Shown: positions 19,373 to 30,910 of the stretch, one piece after another | Numbering within the stretch: the stretch's first letter is position 1 | Layout of the letters: each line of letters begins with the position of its first letter | Origin: Temnopleurus reevesii | Lineage: Eukaryota > Echinodermata > Echinoidea > Temnopleuroida > Temnopleuridae | Length of the DNA stretch: 33,925 nucleotides | Reading direction: 5' to 3' | NCBI GenBank assembly: GCA_036244855.1 | Contig: BQKZ01001462.1 | Span: forward strand, 25,107 to 59,031 | The notes under the pieces: model-generated | Database searches by the model: none | What the model was told of the DNA's origin: nothing | What the model saw: only the letters and a program-made list of their open reading frames with translations | Translations under genes and position numbers: made by a program

Positions 19373-21522
19373 GATTGGTATATTAATGCAGTACAGATTG
19401 TGTCAAGGGTTGGGGGTGTTTGAACTGCACTAAAAGAGCTAAATATATCACTCTGACTTTCGAAGGCATGAATAAGAAACAGGAGAGGCATTTCCATTAG
19501 AGTTTTGGGAGAGACGTAAAAGAATGCGGATAGGATATTGGAATCGTCTCTTATTCCTTCTGTAAAGTTCGTCGCCCCCTCCTAAACATCCCCCCCCCCC
19601 CCTCGACAGGAACAACATCAAACTAGCTACTTATGTCCCATCATGCAGTCTTGGCTCAAGCTCACGTTTCAGCTATTTGTAGATGATTAAGTTCAGCCAC
19701 GTATTTCTAATGCTATGTTGGTGCTTTCGCAAAGAATGGAATAAGGTCGAAATCTCACACACTAATATATGTATATAAGGTTCCGTTTCACAATATTGGT
19801 TCTATATGATTTGCGTATGTTTTACATAATACACACAAGTACGAATGAGCAGGTTGGTTAAATGCACAAAGAGTTCAATTCAACGTGTTTCATAAAAATT
19901 TGCTTTACTATTGGTTATCTTTTAAATTGATAAACAAATAGTCATTCTGTGAGAGAATTCACCAAAGTGTTAAAGTATATATACCAAAGTAAAACCTTTT
20001 CAGTTTGCTCATTGACAACCAAATTGCCAAATTCGTTTTTAAACATGTAGATGAAACTGCGGACAGTTGGAGATCTCGACTAGATATATTGACGGATTAC
20101 AAGACAATATAGGCCTAAATGAAATATGAACGATATCATTCAATACCATATTGATTAGCATTTGTCACTCAAATTTATCATTGTCCATTTTTCATAATAA
20201 GCCAATCTTTAACACGTATGGTTTCAGAAGTGACCGACTTTATAATAAGAATACCGGGTCATGCGATTAATACACGGGGTGGACGGGCAGGCGTATCCCC
20301 ATAATAAGAAATTGTTTATCTGATCGATTTTATTGATTAAGTTTTTTGCATCTCAAATTAGTCATCTGGCATCCTACAGCGGTGTCTCACACTGTTGTAA
20401 TGAATAGCAGTACTCGTCATTGGGTCACTTAAAAGTGTTACCCAATGCTGCTAATTCGGGAGCAGGGGAGGGGGAGGGGCATTTGAATGGATATTTGAAT
20501 AAGCTGATGAGTGCGAACTTTCACGTATATATTTGCATCCCAAACGTATGTAGGGGAGAATGTTAAGCACTATCTATCAAACCAATATATGANTGGATTT
20601 AGGGCCTTTTGCATGAAAACATAAATTTCATTTCCATTTTTGGCATACTTCCTGAAACTTTTTCGAGTCAGAGTATGGTCAGTTTGATGCGCATGATCAA
20701 TCTCTACCTAGACATGCTAAAACATGCCCATCGACCAAAAATGGATTTAGGGCCTCTTGCATGTCAGCTCTTCATATACATTTTGCTCTTTTTTAGTCTA
20801 GTGTGGCTTGAAAATATCTTTAACCATGTTAAGCAAAAATCGGTTGTGTGGACCACAGCTTGCTCAAGTGCGTATAAATGATTGCACTTGGACGAAGGGG
20901 CAAAATATATTTTTTTAAATTCTGGCAAGCCTCCCTCCCTCCCTACAAAACATTATCGTGCATGTTCTTCCATCGTAAAGCTTATATGCAAACAACAAGG
21001 TATAATCCCGTCTGTTCGCTAACAAAACGGGATTCTCACAATGTTTTTTGCCTCTTTCACTTGATTTTTTCCATTCCCCCAAAAGTTTACTTGGGTGCCC
21101 GCCCCATCCACCCCTTAAAATGTTCCCGACATTTCCAGAATTTACTATATTTAAGATTGATTGGGGGTAAAAATAAAAGGTAAATGATGAGACGGGGAGG
21201 GGGAGGGGGGCTCAACAAAATTTTCAGAGTGGAACCTTTTGAGTACCTAAAACGACACAACAAACTAATAAAAAGAGCAAAACCTTCCACAGTAAGGCTT
21301 CTTCTTCTATTCTGAAAACTCTACCAACAATCTTAGACCCCCTGGAGAAGAAAACAAGCTCCATTCAGAATGGAAACGGTTCCTTTTATACCCGTCACTC
21401 TGAAACATGCCCTCGGGTCAGTGAAACTGGTAAATAAGGTGTATAGCAGGATCTTGTTTATGGCGTTTATAGAAACATTAGGTTTGTGCAAAAGTGTGGG
21501 AGTGTTTCTAAAGTCACACCTG
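19373..21522. other. Gene-free stretch with a short direct repeat and one N
   Basis: AT-rich, with C-run and G-run patches (about 19590, 20465 and 21195). A 22-base word beginning TGGATTTAGGGCC is present at 20594 and again at 20742. A single N at 20593 sits directly before the first copy. ORFs at 20609-21183 show no recognisable domain. Confidence 0.45.
20593..20593. other. Single N
   Basis: An undetermined base at the start of a repeated word. It may be a contig join like the one at 5363, but here I see no large flanking duplication. Confidence 0.6.
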
Positions 21523-21691
21523 GGAGGTGTTTCACCAAGTCGTCCGTAAAGTTACGCACGACTTTAAGTTAGACTGGTATTAATTCTTGCGCTGAATGAG
21601 CGTAATAGTATGAACCATTGCGCGCAAGAAGGGATACCAGTCGAACGTAAAGTCGTGCGTAAAGGCTTTCTTATCTTGATGAAACACCTCC
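21523..21691. mobile_element. MITE-like element, GTGTTTCACC family, first of a pair
   Basis: Ends GGAGGTGTTTCA and TGAAACACCTCC are exact inverted repeats. The arms continue with ACGCACGACTTTA-type words facing GTCGTGCGTAAA, then ACTGGTAT facing ATACCAGT. The element is about 169 bp and almost entirely stem. It is followed after 8 bases by a second, related element in the same arrangement. Confidence 0.8.
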
Positions 21692-21699
21692 ATGGGTAT

Positions 21700-21862
21700 A
21701 GTGTTTCACCACTGTTCTTAAAGTTACGCACGACTTTAAGAAAGACTGCAGTACATTAACGATTGTAATACGCATAAGATTTACGATCATTCAGCACAAG
21801 AACAAGTACCAGTCGTGCGTAAATTAGTTCTTAAAGTCTTTCTTATCTCGGTGAAACACCAC
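21700..21862. mobile_element. MITE-like element, GTGTTTCACC family, second of a pair
   Basis: Left end AGTGTTTCACCAC, right end GTGAAACACCAC, with the same TTACGCACGACTTTAAG inner word as the first copy and its counterpart GTCGTGCGTAAA on the right. Internal sequence differs clearly from the first copy, so this is not a recent tandem duplication. Either two insertions hit the same spot or the pair is an old composite. Confidence 0.8.
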
Positions 21863-24267
21863 CCAGTCTGCACGATGAATGATAAATACATGCAGTAAGG
21901 CATCATGGTCATACCAATGGTAATAATCATGGTCATGATTATACCAGTAGCGCCAACTTATCCCACCCATTAATCCCCGCCCACGTTAATCATACCTTCA
22001 TGTTTGCGTATTGCCATTCCATTTCGGGTTAGAATGCTATAGAATGCTATCTTCAACGATTTGTAGACTTGTATACTGTACGACTGATTCTGTAAACAGC
22101 CAACTGACAAAGTGTTCGGTCATTCTGGTATAACTTGGCCAGTACGAGATTTCTCAGGACTAAAATTGTAGTAGAAATATGCTAATTATATCCTATTGAA
22201 TCGTAATTATTCAAATATAAGCCTACTTATAATGTAACATATCTCCTGATAAAAGCAATCATCAGAACCTCAAGCCGCTTCCGCCGCCCCCTCCCACCCC
22301 CAACGAAGCAAAAACTTTGTCTTGAATCTATAACGGGAAGGGCAGGGGCGACCAAGCACAAAACAAAATCAATACGAGTGAGCCTGGATCTTTTGATTTT
22401 TAGGACGCATTCGACAATGCCGCAGCTGGCAAGAATCGACCCCTTGACTTAAGCTTTAATTAAATTGTGACTTGCCTTGAAAGAATTGCCCTTATTCAGA
22501 TGAGGGTGTGAACGTAAAAAGGAAAATTGCAGAGTTTGAAATATAGTTTGCTTTAATGGGTAATTCATTCGAATTCAATAATAGAAACCTCTTTAATGCT
22601 ATCCTTATACTAATATACATGGATTTATATAGCACAATTACAATAGTAAATAAAAATTCAGCTGCGCTAATTATGTCTTAATGCCAAATTGTACGAGAAG
22701 TTTTTTAAAAGAAAATCTGTAACCATGCTGCTAAAATGATAAGAATTTATTTCACTGTCACATTTTGAGGCGTAAGTTGTTGTAAGTTTCAATCAATTTT
22801 TATATTAGAATTAGAAACGTTTCAAATATTTGTTGTTTCTTGTTTTTGATTGAATAAAAACATCAGTCAACAATATAACAAAAAACTGTTTCCTACATTA
22901 ATAATGTAGGAAATGCCGAAGGCTTTTTCGAAGAATTAAGTGTGTCACGGGACAATAGATCTGTACGTAATGCTATGGAACTATGCTGATCCGATTTCAA
23001 TAAAGGATCATTGAATTGGCGGTCGACTTAATAATATGGAAATATATTGCATCGTGCTTAATTTCCTTGTTATTTTTGCTGTGTGTATTCGTACTTGTAA
23101 ATTTTGCGAATCCGGTCATTTCAGCAGGGGTGACAGTATTTTTTTATGAACCGTACTGGATTGAATGAATGGAAATAAAAGTTTAATAATTTCACTTTTA
23201 GAAAGTGCGAAACACTTCTAAAAAGTTGTAAAAGCTTAATCAAATTCAGAAGACAATAAAATGAACTTTAGTCAGACATCACTGTGATGTAAAACTAGCT
23301 GAACGATAAAACTTCTGTAATGCACTTGATGATACTTAATTAAGTACGAAAATGAATTTTTTGTGCCTTACCTGTGTATTGAACACGTTGATAAGAGGTC
23401 AAAGGTGATGCCGATAGAGGATGGTACATGCAAGAGAAAGTAAAATAAAAATGGAATTTTATTAACAACAGCTTTACATACAGATGAATCGTGGCAGTAG
23501 ATTAAAGACATAGCTGCAAACAATACAAAAGATAACTGCAAAGATTTGGAAACAGCAGTTTATTAATAAAACAACAGTAATATGCGTCTATTAGAAGTGA
23601 GTATAAATAAGTTTATAAAGACTGATATTAGAATAATTTCTGTACAATTCTATCATATCATCAAGAGTCACATAATTGTCATTATGTTCTTTTTTTTCTT
23701 TATTTTGTTCTTAAAGGTACCCAATCGGTATATAAATATTTTATATGACGGATAGCAAATAAGCTATAAGTAATTTTGACTATAAATCTGTCAACTTGAA
23801 TCAGGTATTTGACGAACCTGTGCATTATGGAAAGACCAAGCGACTACAAAATATATAATGCAACAATTTGTCTTAAAATGACTGTTTTATTATTATCAAC
23901 ATTATAAGCCTACTGAAAATGTAATTTTTCTGTGAAACATGTACAATATAATTATAATATCGTCGAAATCGCTAACACAGAAATGTAATTAAAAATAACA
24001 AGAAATATGTGCACCGTTGGAAGTCAGACGTGTGTTAAAATGTTGATATAGTAGTATACTGTCTGTCTGATGGAATATCTGAGGCGACATAAATCGATTT
24101 CCCGGAGGAGGGAAGTAATAAAAAGTTTCCGATTGATTTATCAACTCTATTTCAAAGAAGGGCCATCTTATTGATTAAAGAGCACCTTAATTTCATGACA
24201 TAGTATTAATCATAAACATTGTCACAGTACCATTACGCAGAATAGGAGAAATTAGGTTATTGTTTGA
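21863..24267. other. Gene-free stretch, nothing recognised
   Basis: AT-rich. A perfect 11-bp stem with a 3-base loop lies at 22889-22913 (TTTCCTACATT against its complement). At 22617-22680 a GGATTTATATAGCACAATTA word resembles the segment at 27060-27090 and could be a diverged dispersed repeat. No coding island is supported. Confidence 0.5.
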
Positions 24268-24440
24268 GTGATATAAATTCAATTTAATTCAATTCAAGGG
24301 CTATTCATTTTACTAAAAAATAAGAGCACGTAGATATGTAAAATAGATTTTTTTTTTGTTAAATACCACTCAACATTATACAATACAGAGATATACAAAC
24401 ATTCAAATAAATCCTAAATAGAGGATCCTTCGCCATTGTG
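24268..24440 (-). mobile_element. Non-LTR retrotransposon 3' end (minus strand)
   Basis: On the minus strand CCCTTGAATTGAATTAAATT ends the copy as an ATTGA-type tail (24274-24298). The body towards higher coordinates is AT-rich and only roughly bounded. No ORF remains. Confidence 0.4.
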
Positions 24441-25729
24441 TTAGTATATTCATTTTAAACTTCAGTGACATAAGAAGTACCGGTAAATGTTTTGTTCATA
24501 TAAAGAGGAATACAATTTCAATCAAATTGGACGGAGAATAAGTCCTGAATAGGGGACAAATAAGAAATGGCAGCCAAATTGTCAGTAAAGTTTCAGGAAA
24601 TGAATACGTGTTCTTTCATTCCTCGTCATCTTAACCTGCTAATCTTGTACAATTCTCTATGTACTGTGTATAATGTGGCATGGTGTACAGAAGAAACATG
24701 TTGATGATTTCAGTTATATATATTATATTTTTTGTCTCATTTTGCTTTTTAATTGGTCTTGTTTTTGAACCCGTCACACATCACATCTCTGTGAATAATA
24801 TCAATCCACAGGTCAAAATTTTCAGATATTAAAATCCTTCTGTTTGATTTTGTTCAAGTGGGCGCATGACTGATTGACACCTAGTATTGTCGAGTATTGT
24901 TTGTTCAGTTTGACTGGTACTTGTCATAACTTCAGCACGTACTATAAATGTTCTTTCTATTTTTCTCCGATTGTATTGTGTTTGGAACCTTTAAGGACAC
25001 CCTCTTTCCTCTTGACAATCCTTGTGTGGTTTCCTTCGGGCACTTGAGGATGTTGTAGATACATCCACTGCAACGGTCAGGAGGAGAGGTTTTGGGCAGC
25101 CAATTTCCAAGTTGGGGGAAGGGAGTAGGTAAATTTTGACTTTGGCAAAAATGTGGTCTTAACCCATTGAATACTGGAACTACTACCAGTTACTGGGTAG
25201 TCGATGTACAAAGTCTATGGGAATTAAAGACTTAAGTAGTCAATATGTTAAGGAGGGAATAAATTTGTTTGAAGACTCTGTTGTATTGTTGGTGTTATTG
25301 TTGTTGTTGTTTTTATTGTTTTGCTTGTAAGGCCGTCGCAAATGGATGGAGGACAAATCCCATCAGCTATGCCGAGGTTGTCCCATTCTGATGGGTACGC
25401 CAATCTACATTGTATTGAGTGCTGATCCTTTGAAGTGGATTCGGGCAACAATTAATAGTCAGGAGTTTTGGGGATGCATAAGAATACTGATTGACATTAT
25501 CAAGTATACTGATTGACAAGTTCATCAACTCCATTGGACGTGCCACGCCCACGATGACAAAAAGTTGAGTTGTTGTCTAAATTTTGTGGGCTAAAGGTAT
25601 ATTGGGGAAATCAAAGGGAATGATTAATGTATTATTGCAATTGTTAGGGACCAACCTTCTTATTAAACAAGCCTCGCTTCTTTGCTGGCCTCTATTTCAT
25701 TTCTTTTGTCATATTAGTTATTTCCATTA
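24441..25729. other. Gene-free stretch, nothing firm
   Basis: The minus-strand reading at 25248-25451 and a cysteine-bearing minus-strand reading at about 24985-25110 (RCSGCIYNILKCPKE) look slightly protein-like but have no convincing splice sites. I do not call them. Confidence 0.4.
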
Positions 25730-25810
25730 TTATTTAATGACTGTATTATCGGAATTATCAAATAGAATTGAAAAATAAAATGATTTGTAAAATAAAATAA
25801 AACAATGAAC
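25730..25810 (+). mobile_element. Possible non-LTR retrotransposon 3' end (plus strand)
   Basis: GAATTGAAAAATAAAATGAT followed by AAAATAAAATAAAA is the A-rich, AATAAA-bearing end expected of such copies. The tail lacks a clean repeat unit, so the call is weak. Confidence 0.35.
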
Positions 25811-26988
25811 GAATGAGAGTAAAGACTAAAGAAGAAGTGACACACTTACAAATGATCCCATTGTCATAAATATTTTAACAGAAGTACATTCTCTAAAGGA
25901 AGGCATTAAATTCGGGGAAAAATGTGTGAAGGAGAAATCCAAGAGCTGTAGCTTAAATCTAAGAGCTTTAGCCCAAAAAACTCAACATAATGGTCAACTT
26001 ATGGTAACATTTTGTTATTATTCTCCAAGCGACAACAGGCCATCGTTCATTAATTTTCTCAACGAAATAATCAATATTCATTGTGATATAATCTGTCGTC
26101 TTAGGTCGATTGACCAAATTAAAAGAAAGAATAGATAAATGGCAGAATATCAAAATCAAAGCAATCTCCAAAACAATTTTTGAAGGGTAAGGAAAGACAT
26201 GAATAATGTAAAGACAACCTTAACGTTGATTGGGCACAAAGGTAAATAAATATGTTTCCAAATAAATGTTCATGCATAGAAGAACTATCTTAACACCATC
26301 CCATCAACAAGATGTTACTCCTACGAGTCTATAAGCCCTTTAGAGAGGGCCATAACACAGGATATACTCTACTTTACATCCTCTTGTAATGTTTGCAAAC
26401 ATCTGAATATGTTTGCTGATAGACAGTGGTCGTCACTCAAGAGCTTCCCACTTAAAAGACCTATGATTTCCCATTAGTGCGTATATAGGAAAGGTGTGTT
26501 ATAGATTTACACCGCTATTCTAGGTATGGTTGCAAACTTGTCATGCTTATTGTAACGATTGTAGTAACTGTAAAGTTCTCCCACACAAGTAGTATTCTGA
26601 GAGGGGTATCATTCTTTCACGACGTATGCAAGCTCATCAGAGGTGTTAAAACTAATATTTATTTCTATGATGATCTCTATTTTTAGATTTTCTATTTGCT
26701 TATTTCCTATGTAAAATGCACTTCAAGCCAAATAATTTTGGCAACAGACATGACAATTAGTTATTAAGAGTAGTTGGTGCATTTAATATATTGGGTAGTT
26801 GAAGAAATAGTTAAGAACTACTAGTAAACGGATGCTTAGAACATCAACAACAAGTAAGCATTGACGGCCAGGAGGTAAAGTAAGATAATAACTCGAAGAA
26901 GAATAAGTAGGATAATTGGTTGTTGTAATGGTAGTAATAATTGCACTACTACCATTAGCATCAATAGTTGTTGTAGAAGTAATAGTAT

Positions 26989-26989
<1 letters not shown>
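25811..26989. other. Gene-free stretch, nothing recognised
   Basis: AT-rich with no coding island, no notable inverted repeat beyond GCCCTTTAGAGAGGGC at about 26336-26351, and no RNA gene. Confidence 0.5.
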
Positions 26990-27032
<43 letters not shown>

Positions 27033-27053
27033 ATAATAATAATAATAAATAAT
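26990..27053 (+). repeat. TAG then TAA triplet microsatellite
   Basis: About fourteen TAG units passing into TAA units. The minus-strand Thr/Leu/Ile-rich ORFs at 26783-27082 come from it. Confidence 0.95.
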
Positions 27054-27160
27054 GAAACACTTTTATATAGCGCATAACACAATCATGCGAAAGTCATTAA
27101 GCGCTCAAAAACATAGAAAGAGAGATAGAAGTCAGAGGAACTGGGATTATTAGTAGATTA
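27054..27160. repeat. Possible dispersed-repeat core between two TAG arrays
   Basis: AACACTTTTATATAGCGCAT, then AACACAATC and, further on, AAGCGCTC. A TTTATATAGCGCA word followed by a CAAAGCGCT-like word is a pattern I associate with dispersed repeats in marine invertebrate genomes. Its place between two TAG arrays suggests an insertion that brought or seeded the triplets. Confidence 0.4.
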
Positions 27161-27163
27161 GTT

Positions 27164-27166
27164 GTT

Positions 27167-27232
<66 letters not shown>

Positions 27233-27313
27233 TAAAAGAAGAAGAAGAAGAATGATAAGGAGGAGAAGAAGAAGAAGAAGAAGAAGAAGAAGAAGAAGAA
27301 GAAGAAGAAGAAG
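27164..27313 (+). repeat. Composite (GTA)n-(GAA)n microsatellite
   Basis: About 22 GTA units (27164-27231) followed by GAA units (27237-27313), interrupted once by GATAAGGAGGAG. GAA/TTC tracts can form triplex DNA. The Ser/Leu/Thr/Phe-rich ORFs on the minus strand (27097-27575) are shadows of this array. Confidence 0.95.
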
Positions 27314-28427
27314 GCAAGTGAAACAACCATTTCAAAAATAACGAGAAAAATAAAAGTGAAAAAAAAAGAAAAAAGAGGCAAAAGACCAAAAACACTGAAA
27401 TAATATTTCGAGTTTGTTGAAGATTTCTATTGTTATCCCAATATGCTATGTGCACTTCGTCAGTTGAGTATGTTACAATCTTAAATTTAATTCGACAAAT
27501 TATTTGTTTCAACAAAAATGGACAAAACCGAAAATAATACGTATGAGAGGAATATTCATATATTAAAATTTGCATCGGTATGCATTATAAGTGCAATATG
27601 CACTGGTTTCGATTAATTTCCACGAATTGGCGCACCTCGGACTAAGCACTACCACTACTGCAGCTACCTTTATAGACTTTTAGAGGGATTCAGATTATAT
27701 GAGGGTGCCTTGATCACAAGAAGACATAAAACACTTGGGTTAATGACGTCATTTAGCTAGAGGGGAATGGAGGGCTTCAATTGGCGACTTTTAATCAGTG
27801 AGGTTGTTCTCGGTGATCTTTCAGGATATATAGGAGGAGGGTGGGGCCATGGCCTCATCCCTGGGACTGCATTTTGATGCAAAAAGTGAAGTGGGTTCAA
27901 AAGGAATGTCGACGAGCGCAAATGTATAGAGAGAAATAGGAGATAAATCGAAGGAATGGACATAAATTTACACTGAAACTTTACGACAAAAAAAAGTGGA
28001 AGATTAAGAACAAAAATATTCAGGTGCAAACGGAGACAAACGGGAAAATAAGACAGACGATTAAAAAAAATGTTGTGTTCAGGATTATTGTGTGCGTATT
28101 TTTGTGTGCTTGTGTTTGGGTGTGTGGAATACGGAGCCGGGTGGTAAATGACAACTTGATATACCATTGATTTAAACAAAAATAATATGATACCGTAAGA
28201 TTATTAAACATTATTATCGTTGAGGAGTTCCGAATAGTTGTTTGTGGTGACTATAATCATGAAAGAATAATAGTCGACTGTTCACAATAATCGCTATCAT
28301 TTTTTATCCACGAAGCATTTAATTTTCATCATATGCATTATGATAGACTATCGCTCATAAAAAGCAAGTAATCGCTTGAATCGTGATCTGATTTTCAAAG
28401 TCAATATCTAAAGAGGATATGGACTTC
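27314..28427. other. Gene-free stretch, nothing recognised
   Basis: No coding island. ORFs at 27757-28211 on the minus strand are composition artefacts of a GGA-rich patch and AT-rich sequence. Confidence 0.5.
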
Positions 28428-28816
28428 TTCACGTGCGTTCACTTGTTTCATTCAGGTACATTCAAGTACATTCACATGCTTCCTTCAAAGGCGTTCACAT
28501 GGCTTCATTCAAGTGCATTCACATGCATCACTCAAATGCGTTCACATGTTTCATTCAAGTGCATTCACATGCATCACTCAAATGCGTTCACATGTTTCAT
28601 TCAAGTACATTCACATGCATCACTCAAATGCGTTCACATGTTTCATTCAAGTGCATTCACATGCATCACTCAAATGCGTTCACATGTTTCATTCAAGTGC
28701 ATTCACATGCATCACTCAAATGCGTTCACATGCATTTCTTCATTCAAGGACGTTCACATGTATCCTTCAAGTGCGTCCGCAGGGCTTCATTCAAGAGCAC
28801 TAACATGCTTCATTCT
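28428..28816 (+). repeat. 23-bp minisatellite with a 46-bp two-unit pattern
   Basis: The word CACATG recurs at 28473, 28496, 28520, 28543, 28566, 28589, 28612, 28635, 28658, 28681, 28704 and 28727, i.e. every 23 bases with one 24-base step. Two monomer types alternate: one with TTCATTCAAGTGCATT and one with ATCACTCAAATGCGTT before CACATG. This makes a 46-bp higher-order unit, about 4.5 copies in the centre, with decayed monomers at both ends. Because 23 is not a multiple of 3 and the unit has no stop in any phase, all three plus-strand frames stay open (ORFs up to 191 codons). They are not credible proteins. CACATG fits the E-box form CANNTG. Confidence 0.95.
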
Positions 28817-29929
28817 GGTACGTATATCAAAATAATGACGAAGCATATAAAGCAAAAACAAAGCACGCAACAAACAAAAAATGAATTCATGATAATCGTA
28901 TCGACTCCTATCGGCTTTATTTTAGTTGTTTACCGCCGCGGTACCGCGACAATAAAAAAAAATCACAAAATGCAAGAACGACCATTGCCAACAAAGCGCA
29001 ACGTGTGAAATAAACTGATAGGGCATCACAAAAGATGTATCATCATGCACTGTTCTTCTCAAATGTACATTTGATTGCTTGTTATGTGGGATTCTTACGC
29101 ACTGTATCGTATAAGGTGTTTCGTCTGATACACACATCGTTCTTATGCCTACGGTGTCGCCAAAAATCTTGATTTCTTCTTGCCATTGTGTCATAAATTT
29201 TCCCAAGGGGCGCTTAGTACAGCGTGACATTTTAACGATGGGATATACTACCGTAAATTTGAAATAGAGCTACAGGATTTCGAAAATTCAAATTTGCAGG
29301 AAGTTCAGTTGGGCTTAATTCCTTTTGAATTAAATGAAATGCTGAAATAATTTTGACGCTCAATATTCGAGAGCTTTCTGATATAGACATCAATTTATTT
29401 TTGTTTCACAGTGAAGGGCAACTTATAACACACAGATTATGTTCAATCACGGGAGCTGTCTATCATTTAAAGGCCATTTCAGAAGTGGCATATTATTATG
29501 AAAGAAATTGTTGATGTTTTTTGTAAGCATTAACAGATTAGCATGGCATGTAAGACTAGACATGCTGTATTTTATTTGTAATTCATGATACTTATATGGA
29601 AATGAGAAAAGCTTCAACATTGACAAGCGCTAGGTATTAATAACTTATAAAAAAAAAGGATCTAAAACCAAAATTGTCTTTCTCTACTAGCTTAATTTGT
29701 TTTTACTGGAGAGCGCCGGTCTGCAGTGAAAAGTCAATCAAATAATTAATACTATCAGGAAAGGGACATTTTGCAGTATATAGACAACCCTACGAAAAGA
29801 AACTGATTAATAGCGTCGCAAGCATAAACACTTGTCAACGCTTTTAAATTGCACTTTCTAGAAGTGTCTGGTTTTTTTTTGTTGTAAACATCAAGAACAA
29901 AAAGGGGATAATTTTCGTTGAAACCGTCA
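28817..29929. other. Gene-free stretch, one unexplained ORF
   Basis: A minus-strand ORF at 28922-29230 (102 codons, starting MSRCTKRPLGKFMTQW) has a fairly protein-like first half, but I recognise no family and see no supporting splice or promoter signals. The rest is AT-rich and featureless. Confidence 0.35.
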
Positions 29930-30050
29930 ATGTTATGTTCATTATACTTTTGTTATACAGAGTTTTATTCAACTTTTTTTTTGTAAATGTTCATTATACT
30001 TTGTATTATTTCTGATGAAGTGAAAATAAATGAATTGAATTGAATTGAAT
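29930..30050 (+). mobile_element. Non-LTR retrotransposon 3' end (plus strand)
   Basis: TGAAGTGAAAATAAATGAAT leads into GAATT units ending at 30050. This is the clearest of the retrotransposon ends here: an AATAAA-like signal followed by three to four ATTGA units, as in CR1/L2-like elements. GTTCATTATACTTT occurs twice just upstream (about 29937 and 29989), a short internal direct repeat. Confidence 0.6.
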
Positions 30051-30484
30051 AGCTGTGCACCATTCCTCGACAATTCCACCTAATGAATGACCCATGTCAT
30101 GTACGGTGTCGTTGATATACATAATACAGATCTAAATTGCATGAAGGGAGCTTAGTTAGACGATGACAAGGTAATCATTACACTCATATACAAACAACTG
30201 ATACGTTGAAATGTGAGAGGGGTACTAACTATTCACAGAAGACAGCTCTTCAAAGCCGTACAAAAATCACTATCGATCCTGTCAAATTATCTTCAAAGGG
30301 TGACTAAGCTTGAAATAATTACTGACTCCGCCAGGAAAGAAACGGTCAATGGTCTAAAATATACTGCTTTCATAGATTGTTTACCACGCAACTCAAAATG
30401 AGACGAACGCAATAACAAGAATATCACTAAGCTTTTGATAAATTACGTCAAGTCCTTCGTTTCTGCAGCAGTGGGAGACTCACC
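30051..30484. other. Gene-free stretch, nothing firm
   Basis: An acceptor-like TACTAACTATTCACAG precedes an open reading at 30213-30401, but the branch-point-like word is too close to the AG and no family is recognised. Confidence 0.4.
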
Positions 30485-30720
30485 GTGTAGGGGGGGGGGG
30501 GTCGGGGGCTTTGGGCTGCTAAGTGAAAATGAGCATAAAAGTATGCTTTAAATCAACAGCTTGCAACCATTGAAATGAAAAAAGTCCATACTGTGGGAGG
30601 GCAGGAACCTCCTCCCCCTCGCTTGGTCGCTCCACATCCTCGCCGATGTCTACCTTGGCATTCACCCCCCCCCCCCCCTCCCTCTTAGGAAAAAGCAAGA
30701 TCCGCCCCTGTTCAGATTGT
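30485..30720. repeat. G/C-run repeat fragments with AGGGGCGGATC-type end
   Basis: G11 at 30490-30500 and a C run at 30666-30679. The minus strand of 30666-30715 reads CAGGGGCGGATCTTGC followed by a G run. This end word recurs near other G runs in the window and looks like a dispersed repeat family. The minus-strand ORF at 30519-30851 overlaps it and is not credible. Confidence 0.45.
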
Positions 30721-30910
30721 TGTGTATCTATACATGAACTGGGTGAGTACATATATAAACGCATGACTAAAAAAAAATATATATATAGCATAATGATACC
30801 ACACCTAAGATGGTGATGTAGAAATGAGTTCGATGAACTGTACAACACCATGACTAATTTCGTAAGAAATGCGTTTTAAGCATAAATCTATCAAATCCTT
30901 ACTACAAGTC

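Noticed and set aside
22889..22935. Rho-independent terminator (stem followed by GCCGAAGGC and a T run)
   Set aside because: The context is eukaryotic and no transcription unit ends here.
27097..27575. Thr-, Ser-, Leu- and Phe-rich ORFs on the minus strand
   Set aside because: Translations of the GTA and GAA triplet arrays.
3800..27750. Scattered TGACGTCA sites as a CRE regulatory network
   Set aside because: Several are inside repeats or isolated, and the count is not clearly above chance by eye.
28428..28816. CRISPR-like regularly spaced repeats
   Set aside because: The 23-bp units are contiguous with no unique spacers, and the genomic context is eukaryotic. This is a minisatellite.
28433..29008. 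191-codon repetitive protein (and two overlapping frames)
   Set aside because: All three frames are open because of the repeat unit length. There is no independent evidence of coding.
30200..30401. Exon after TACTAACTATTCACAG
   Set aside because: The branch-point-like adenosine is only about eight bases from the AG, and no frame gives a recognisable peptide with a donor.
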